64,000 nucleotides of DNA from Flammeovirgaceae bacterium UBA7330 (GTDB lineage: Bacteria; Bacteroidota; Bacteroidia; Cytophagales; Cyclobacteriaceae), in assembly GCA_002471275.1 (NCBI GenBank), contig DKPQ01000014.1:392297-456296 (forward strand). Reading direction: 5' to 3'. A model generated the notes under the pieces. That model was not told where the DNA came from. It ran no database searches and was given only the letters and a program-made list of their open reading frames with translations. Positions 59,829-64,000 of the stretch are shown here, piece by piece. Positions within the stretch are counted from its first letter, which is position 1, and each line of letters opens with the position of its first letter. Made by a program: the position numbers and the translations under genes.

Positions 59829-60452
59829 CTAGTCCAGGCTTCCAACGATCTTCTTTCCGTGGTAGGCAGGTGCGCCGATCATCTGATCGACTTCCGTGAG
59901 GTTTTCATTGGTCACTTTGCCGCACGCTACAATTTCAATGTTACCAGCTGATTCAACCATTTCTTTCAGTAAGGATGAGCCTTCTTTAGCCGTAGGTGCT
60001 TTCCCGGAGCTTAATACGGAATCCACTCCAAGGCTTTTTAACCTGACTAATTCTCTTACAGGGTCATTACAAACATCGATGGCTTTGTGAATGGTCACTT
60101 TTAAGTGCTTTGATGAGGCTACGAGATCTGAAAGTGACTGTAGATCCAGCTCTCCTGCGGATGTACACACACCAAAAACTACTCCTTCCACACCAGACTC
60201 AATACAATCCCTGATACTTGTTTTCATGGCTTCAAGTTCTGCGGCGGAGTAGACAAAGTCCCCTGGTCTGGGCCTGATCATGACCCTGATCGGAATTTTC
60301 AATTTCTCCTTTGCTCCCCTGATTAGCGCAAGGGAGGGGGTAAGCCCATCGTAAGCCAAATCAGCACAAAGCTCTATCCTGTCTGCTCCATTTTTCTCTG
60401 CCTGGAGGCATTGCTCCAGCGTTTCTACACAAGCTTCTTTTATAAATCCCAT
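59829..60452 (-). CDS. cutC: CutC-family protein
   Basis: CutC is a TIM-barrel protein linked by name to copper homeostasis, though that role is doubtful in bacteria. The start is placed at ATG 60452 (207 residues), which yields the family N-terminus IKEACVETLEQCLQAEKNGADRIELC. The barrel motifs IRVMIRPRPGDFVYSAAE and FGVCTSAGELD follow. The frame is open to an ATG at 60497, but that would place a terminator-like hairpin inside the gene. The upstream region carries that hairpin at 60464-60494. Confidence 0.88.
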   Translation of the reverse strand: MGFIKEACVETLEQCLQAEKNGADRIELCADLAYDGLTPSLALIRGAKEKLKIPIRVMIRPRPGDFVYSAAELEAMKTSIRDCIESGVEGVVFGVCTSAGELDLQSLSDLVASSKHLKVTIHKAIDVCNDPVRELVRLKSLGVDSVLSSGKAPTAKEGSSLLKEMVESAGNIEIVACGKVTNENLTEVDQMIGAPAYHGKKIVGSLD

Positions 60453-60463
60453 TGAAGTCGTTG

Positions 60464-60494
60464 AAAAAATTAAGGCAGGATATACCTGCCCTAA
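60464..60494 (-). promoter_or_regulatory. Terminator-like hairpin just before cutC
   Basis: On the minus strand TTAGGGCAGG pairs with CCTGCCTTAA (one G-T pair) around a 5-nt loop and is followed by six T residues. That is a complete intrinsic-terminator shape ending 12 bp before the cutC ATG. Two readings are possible: an attenuator, or an operator lying between a TTTG and a TAATTTTT promoter pair (22 nt apart). Confidence 0.5.
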
Positions 60495-60788
60495 CAAAAC
60501 TCAATCATATGTAAACACAAATCTAAGACAATCTTTCATGGCAAATTAAACCATACTCCGGTTAGGAAGTCTCTGTGGAATAGTGTTTTGCAGATCCCCA
60601 TCCCCCAGAAATAATACGCTTAGCTCGTATTGTAATGATAAAATAATCAAAGCTTAAATCAAATAATTTCACGCATTTTCTCTACAATAAACGCACTTTT
60701 TTGTGCGTTTTTATGCGTGTTAATGAATTCGATTAGTTTTACCCGGAAACCTGAGTCCGGAAAGGAGCCCATTGAAATTCCAAAAAGA
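60495..60788. other. Non-coding gap between cutC and the GH92 gene
   Basis: I see no convincing gene in this AT-rich stretch. It contains the stem-loop at 60689-60710 near its right end. It would hold any cutC promoter, and no clear TAnnTTTG box facing cutC is evident except the TAATTTTT overlapping the hairpin at 60464. Confidence 0.6.
60689..60710 (-). terminator. Hairpin terminator of the GH92 gene
   Basis: AAACGCAC (60689-60696) pairs exactly with GTGCGTTT (60703-60710) around a T6 loop. Read on the minus strand it is 79 nt past the GH92 stop, and the T-tract after the stem is short (TTTATT). A modest terminator is likely; T-rich flanks make it possible on both strands. Confidence 0.55.
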
Positions 60789-63119
60789 TCAATTACCGGT
60801 CATAGAGTAAGGGGCATCATCCACCCCCGAGCCCCAGGCCTGATTTGGTTGTTCTGCCATCTCAAAATGCAGAGTTCCTCCTTGCAGGATATCAAAATGA
60901 TCAATCCATGTTTTGGTCCTTTCGACTCCATTCAACATAAGATTTTCAACAAAAACATTCTTATTGCTGTTTTCGGGTGCTTTAATCAAAAACTCTTTTC
61001 CATCTTCCAGCGTCATGGTTACTTCCTTAAACAAAGGACTGCCAACCACATATTGGGTGGTCCCGGGGGTAACCGGATAAAATCCCAGCGCACTAAACAC
61101 ATACCAGGCTGAAGTCTGACCATTATCTTCGTCACCACAATAGCCATCGGGGGTAGGAGCGTACAGTTTGGTCATCACCTCCCTTATCTTTTCCTGAGCT
61201 TTCCAGGGTTCCCCTGCGTGATTGTAGAGATAAATCATGTGCTGTATGGGCTGATTGCCATGCGCATAGTTGCCCATGTTCATGATCTGCATTTCTCTGA
61301 TCTCATGAATGGTGAAACCGTAATAGGAATCATCGAATACCGGCGGCATCTCAAATACTTCGTCCAGCTTGCTGGAAAAAGATGCTTTTCCACCCATGAG
61401 TTCAGCCAACCCATTGATGTCATGGAATACTGACCAGGTATAGTGCAGGCTGTTTCCCTCGGTAAAAGCATCTCCCCATTTCAAAGGATTGAATGGTGCC
61501 TGGAAAGACCCATCTTCATTCTTTCCTCTCATCCAGCCTGTTTCAGGATCAAAAAGATTTACATAATTTTTCGACTGTCCGTAATAGTGAACAGCATCCT
61601 CTCCCTTACCAATTTCGGTCGCCAGCTGGGCAATATTGAAATCGGCGAAAGCATATTCCAATGTTCGCGCGGCATTTTCATTGATCCCCACATCGTAAGG
61701 CACATACCCAAGCTCATTGTAATATTCCACGCCTTCTCTCCCCACGGAGTGTATAGGTTTTCCGCTTTTTGAAGTTGGACGTCCTTCGCTGGTAGTAGCA
61801 TTTTTGATCATCGCTTCATATAAGGTCTCTATATCAAATCCTCTCACGCCTTTGATATATGCATCTGTTATATTGATTGCAGAGTTTGATCCAATCATAC
61901 AATCCCGATGCCCGGGGCTGGCCCACTCAGGAAGCCATCCGGATTCCTTGTAAGTATTGATGAGACCTTCCATGATCTGAGCATCCAGGGATGGGTACAT
62001 CAAAGTAAAGAAAGGAAAAACCGCTCTGAAGGTATCCCAGAAACCATTGTCAGTAAACATGTATCCGGGTAATACCTCCCCATTGTAAGGACTGTAATGA
62101 ACTACCTCATTATTGGCATTTATTTCATAGAATTTCCTGGGGAATAACAGGACACGATACAAGCAAGAATAAAAGGTTCTGATATTGTCTATGTTCTCGT
62201 CTTTTACCTTAAGCCGGCTAAGCTCTGCGTCCCATGCTTTAAAGGCCTTTTGCTTAGTCTCTTCGAAAGAGTCATCACCAATTTCCCGATCAAGATTCAG
62301 CTGAGCCTGTTCATGAGAAATAAATGAGGAAGCCACCTTCACATGTACTTTTTCACCTTTCCTGGTTTTAAACCCAATAATTGCTCCTACATGATCTCCT
62401 TCATTCTCTGTACTTCCCTGTAAAAATTTCCAATCGTCACCCCAGGTATGATTAACCTTAAATTCCTTATCAAACTCAGCCACAAAATAATTGTGGAAAT
62501 TCTCAGGGACACCTCCGCTGTTGTTACGACAATATCCTATAATTTTTCTTTCTTCAGGAATAATTTTCACCTTAGATCCCTTGAAAAAGGCATCCAGCAA
62601 AATATAAGATTGATCACTTTCTGGAAAAGTAAACCTGAACTGGGCCGCTCTTTCTGTCGGAGTTATCTCAGTAACAACATCATAATCTGCCAGATACACT
62701 TTATAATAGTGTGGCCGCACTGTTTCGGCTTTATGAGAAAACCAAGAAGCTCTTTCCTCTTCATTGAATTTTAATTCTCCTGTGACCGGCATGAATGAAA
62801 AAGCAGCATAATCGTTGATCCATGGGCTTGGTTGATGTGTTTGCTTGAACCCTCTTATTTTGTACTCATCATACTTGTAGGTCCAGCCATCTCCCATCTT
62901 ACTTGTCATGGGTGTCCAGAAATTCATTCCCCATGGAGTGGCTATGGCGGGGTAGGTATTGCCATTGGAAAGGCTAAATTCCGAATCAGTCCCCATCAAT
63001 GGATTGACCATGTCAACCGGACTTTCATAATCTACTGTATATATTTGGTCTCCCGATCCCGGACTGCCGCATCCAAACAGCATGGAAACACCTGATAAAA
63101 CAATTGCTAATTTTTTCAT
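60789..63119 (-). CDS. GH92-family alpha-mannosidase lipoprotein
   Basis: This 776-residue protein is a glycoside hydrolase family 92 exo-alpha-mannosidase, used to strip mannose from N-glycans or fungal mannans. It has a lipoprotein signal ending LFGC (Cys 17). GH92 segments include VDMVNPLMGTDSEFSLSNGN at the start of the first domain, the catalytic-region GNQPIQHMIYLYNHAG, and GDEDNGQTSAWYVFSALGFYPV near the C-terminus, where the general base acts. The SSS symporter gene ends 4 nt upstream, so the two probably share a transcript. Confidence 0.92.
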   Translation of the reverse strand: MKKLAIVLSGVSMLFGCGSPGSGDQIYTVDYESPVDMVNPLMGTDSEFSLSNGNTYPAIATPWGMNFWTPMTSKMGDGWTYKYDEYKIRGFKQTHQPSPWINDYAAFSFMPVTGELKFNEEERASWFSHKAETVRPHYYKVYLADYDVVTEITPTERAAQFRFTFPESDQSYILLDAFFKGSKVKIIPEERKIIGYCRNNSGGVPENFHNYFVAEFDKEFKVNHTWGDDWKFLQGSTENEGDHVGAIIGFKTRKGEKVHVKVASSFISHEQAQLNLDREIGDDSFEETKQKAFKAWDAELSRLKVKDENIDNIRTFYSCLYRVLLFPRKFYEINANNEVVHYSPYNGEVLPGYMFTDNGFWDTFRAVFPFFTLMYPSLDAQIMEGLINTYKESGWLPEWASPGHRDCMIGSNSAINITDAYIKGVRGFDIETLYEAMIKNATTSEGRPTSKSGKPIHSVGREGVEYYNELGYVPYDVGINENAARTLEYAFADFNIAQLATEIGKGEDAVHYYGQSKNYVNLFDPETGWMRGKNEDGSFQAPFNPLKWGDAFTEGNSLHYTWSVFHDINGLAELMGGKASFSSKLDEVFEMPPVFDDSYYGFTIHEIREMQIMNMGNYAHGNQPIQHMIYLYNHAGEPWKAQEKIREVMTKLYAPTPDGYCGDEDNGQTSAWYVFSALGFYPVTPGTTQYVVGSPLFKEVTMTLEDGKEFLIKAPENSNKNVFVENLMLNGVERTKTWIDHFDILQGGTLHFEMAEQPNQAWGSGVDDAPYSMTGN

Positions 63120-63123
63120 CGAT

Positions 63124-64000
63124 TTAATCAGTTAGTTTATCATACCATAACTTCTTAAGCAAGATAGACCCAAGTATAAAAACCCCAATTGCCATCCACA
63201 TATAATTAAATTCCCGGATCACTAAATAGATGGGGATAATCACCATGGATAATTGCCAGATGGTACCTACGACAATATTCAATGCATCTCTTCCTGCGTG
63301 GGCATCATTAACAAAGGACGGATCCTTAAGGATTACCTTTTCATGTATGGGTTTCCAGAATCCCCAGGGCCTTACTTTTTTGTAGAACTCAGCAAGTACA
63401 TCCTCATCATCGGGAGGTGTCATCAACGTACCCGCCAATGAGCCAATCAATGCAAAAATGAATATAAAAGGAAAAGCATATAGTGGTTGTAAGGCCGGAA
63501 AGAGTAATGGCATCAGTAAGCTAGCCACCAATCCGGACATCATTCCCCAGAAATAACCATATCCATTAAATCTCCACCAATGCCATTTCAACAGGTTTGA
63601 TGCGGCATATCCACCGAAAAGTGCTCCGAATATCCATTGCATGATGGCGTTGATACTATCAATGAAAAATCCGAATAATGTCCCAATCACTACCAACAGG
63701 AAAGATACCAGGTAGCTTAACCTCACATAGAGTTTGTCGCTGCCGTCTGGATTGATATACCGCTTATAGATATCGTTGACCAGATAAACCGGGGCTGCAT
63801 TAACCGATGCTGCGAATGTGGACATGAAAGCAGCCAGCAAGCCGGCAATCAGTAGACCAGTCAATCCTACAGGAATGAAATTATTGATCGCATAAGGCAA
63901 AATCAATTCAAAATCAAAGACTTCTCCCGAAGCCTGTATTTTCGGACCCAGATATACCAATGCCAGTACCGTCAGACCTGCCACCATCATGTATCTAGGG
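63124..64000 (-). CDS. Sodium:solute symporter (3' part only)
   Basis: The C-terminal part of an SSS-family transporter; the gene enters the window at its right edge and its start is not seen. In the visible 292 residues are several membrane helices and the family phrases LLAAFMSTFAASVNAAPVYLVNDIYKR and GGYAASNLLKWHWWRFNGYGYFWGM. SSS proteins take up sugars, amino acids or acids with Na+. Being 4 nt upstream of the GH92 mannosidase, it probably imports mannose or another released sugar, which is inference. Confidence 0.87.
   Translation of the reverse strand, partial: PRYMMVAGLTVLALVYLGPKIQASGEVFDFELILPYAINNFIPVGLTGLLIAGLLAAFMSTFAASVNAAPVYLVNDIYKRYINPDGSDKLYVRLSYLVSFLLVVIGTLFGFFIDSINAIMQWIFGALFGGYAASNLLKWHWWRFNGYGYFWGMMSGLVASLLMPLLFPALQPLYAFPFIFIFALIGSLAGTLMTPPDDEDVLAEFYKKVRPWGFWKPIHEKVILKDPSFVNDAHAGRDALNIVVGTIWQLSMVIIPIYLVIREFNYMWMAIGVFILGSILLKKLWYDKLTD

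Noticed and set aside
1..64000. CRISPR arrays, rRNA, tRNA, insertion sequences, prophage
   Set aside because: No regularly spaced repeats, no RNA gene signatures and no transposase or phage gene were seen in any intergenic region.

Overview
The window is a stretch of ordinary chromosome from a Bacteroidota bacterium, most likely of the order Cytophagales. The evidence is a full-length SprA/Sov-type type IX secretion translocon gene, Bacteroidota-typical families (DUF4837, DUF4292, DUF1599, GH92, TonB proteins with a short proline run), few Shine-Dalgarno sequences, several GTG/TTG starts, and -7 promoter boxes of the Bacteroidota type TAnnTTTG. GC content looks uniform. I see no rRNA, tRNA, insertion sequence, prophage or CRISPR array.

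Regions, left to right. 1-8.3 kb: the 5' part of an ABC transporter ATPase, plsC, gatC, a 944-residue membrane/TPR protein, lipoproteins, a TonB-family gene and a DUF2892 gene behind a perfect CRP/FNR-like palindrome. 8.4-22 kb (minus strand): an RraA-like gene, a second TonB gene with its own terminator, and a probable operon DUF4837-maeB-ruvA-sprA-gcvH-vanZ. 22.2-31.3 kb (minus): a cell-envelope run of crotonase, flippase, TPR protein, DUF4292 lipoprotein, an EnvC-like protein with a degenerate LytM domain, tatA, gatA and an MltD-like transglycosylase, nearly all overlapping or closely spaced. 31.4-35.7 kb: cdaA-folP (c-di-AMP and folate) facing a DUF1599-membrane protein-aroK operon, with a good promoter at 33431-33460. 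35.7-41.8 kb: a FadL-like porin, a low-complexity secreted protein, proS, and an NfeD-floA membrane-microdomain pair.

41.9-46.8 kb: a tightly coupled four-gene set (GT2, large membrane protein, GT-C/ArnT-like transferase, UPF0104-type integral membrane protein) that looks like a lipid-carrier-dependent glycosylation module. 46.8-53.6 kb: 5-oxoprolinase pxpABC, a membrane di-iron hydroxylase, an odd three-cysteine ferredoxin, a HicBA toxin-antitoxin pair, two tandem PH-like membrane paralogues and purU. 53.6-58.3 kb: queG, an ALDH7-like dehydrogenase, a DegP-type protease and Hsp20, with clear intrinsic terminators. 58.5-64 kb: carbohydrate genes (CE15-type esterase, cutC, GH92 alpha-mannosidase and an SSS symporter cut by the window end), without SusC/SusD in view.

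Working picture: housekeeping genes are interleaved with envelope-building genes, and the SprA operon and the EnvC/TatA/MltD run are the functional cores. No single dramatic new system is evident. The best candidates for something undescribed are the 41.9-46.8 kb glycosylation module, the low-complexity secreted protein at 37.3-38.7 kb, and several regulatory structures: the terminator-like hairpin just upstream of cutC, the symmetric divergent promoter at 31.4 kb, the paired 16-bp repeats upstream of hsp20, and the palindrome over the pxpA start codon. All functions are inferred by reading; no database search was run.
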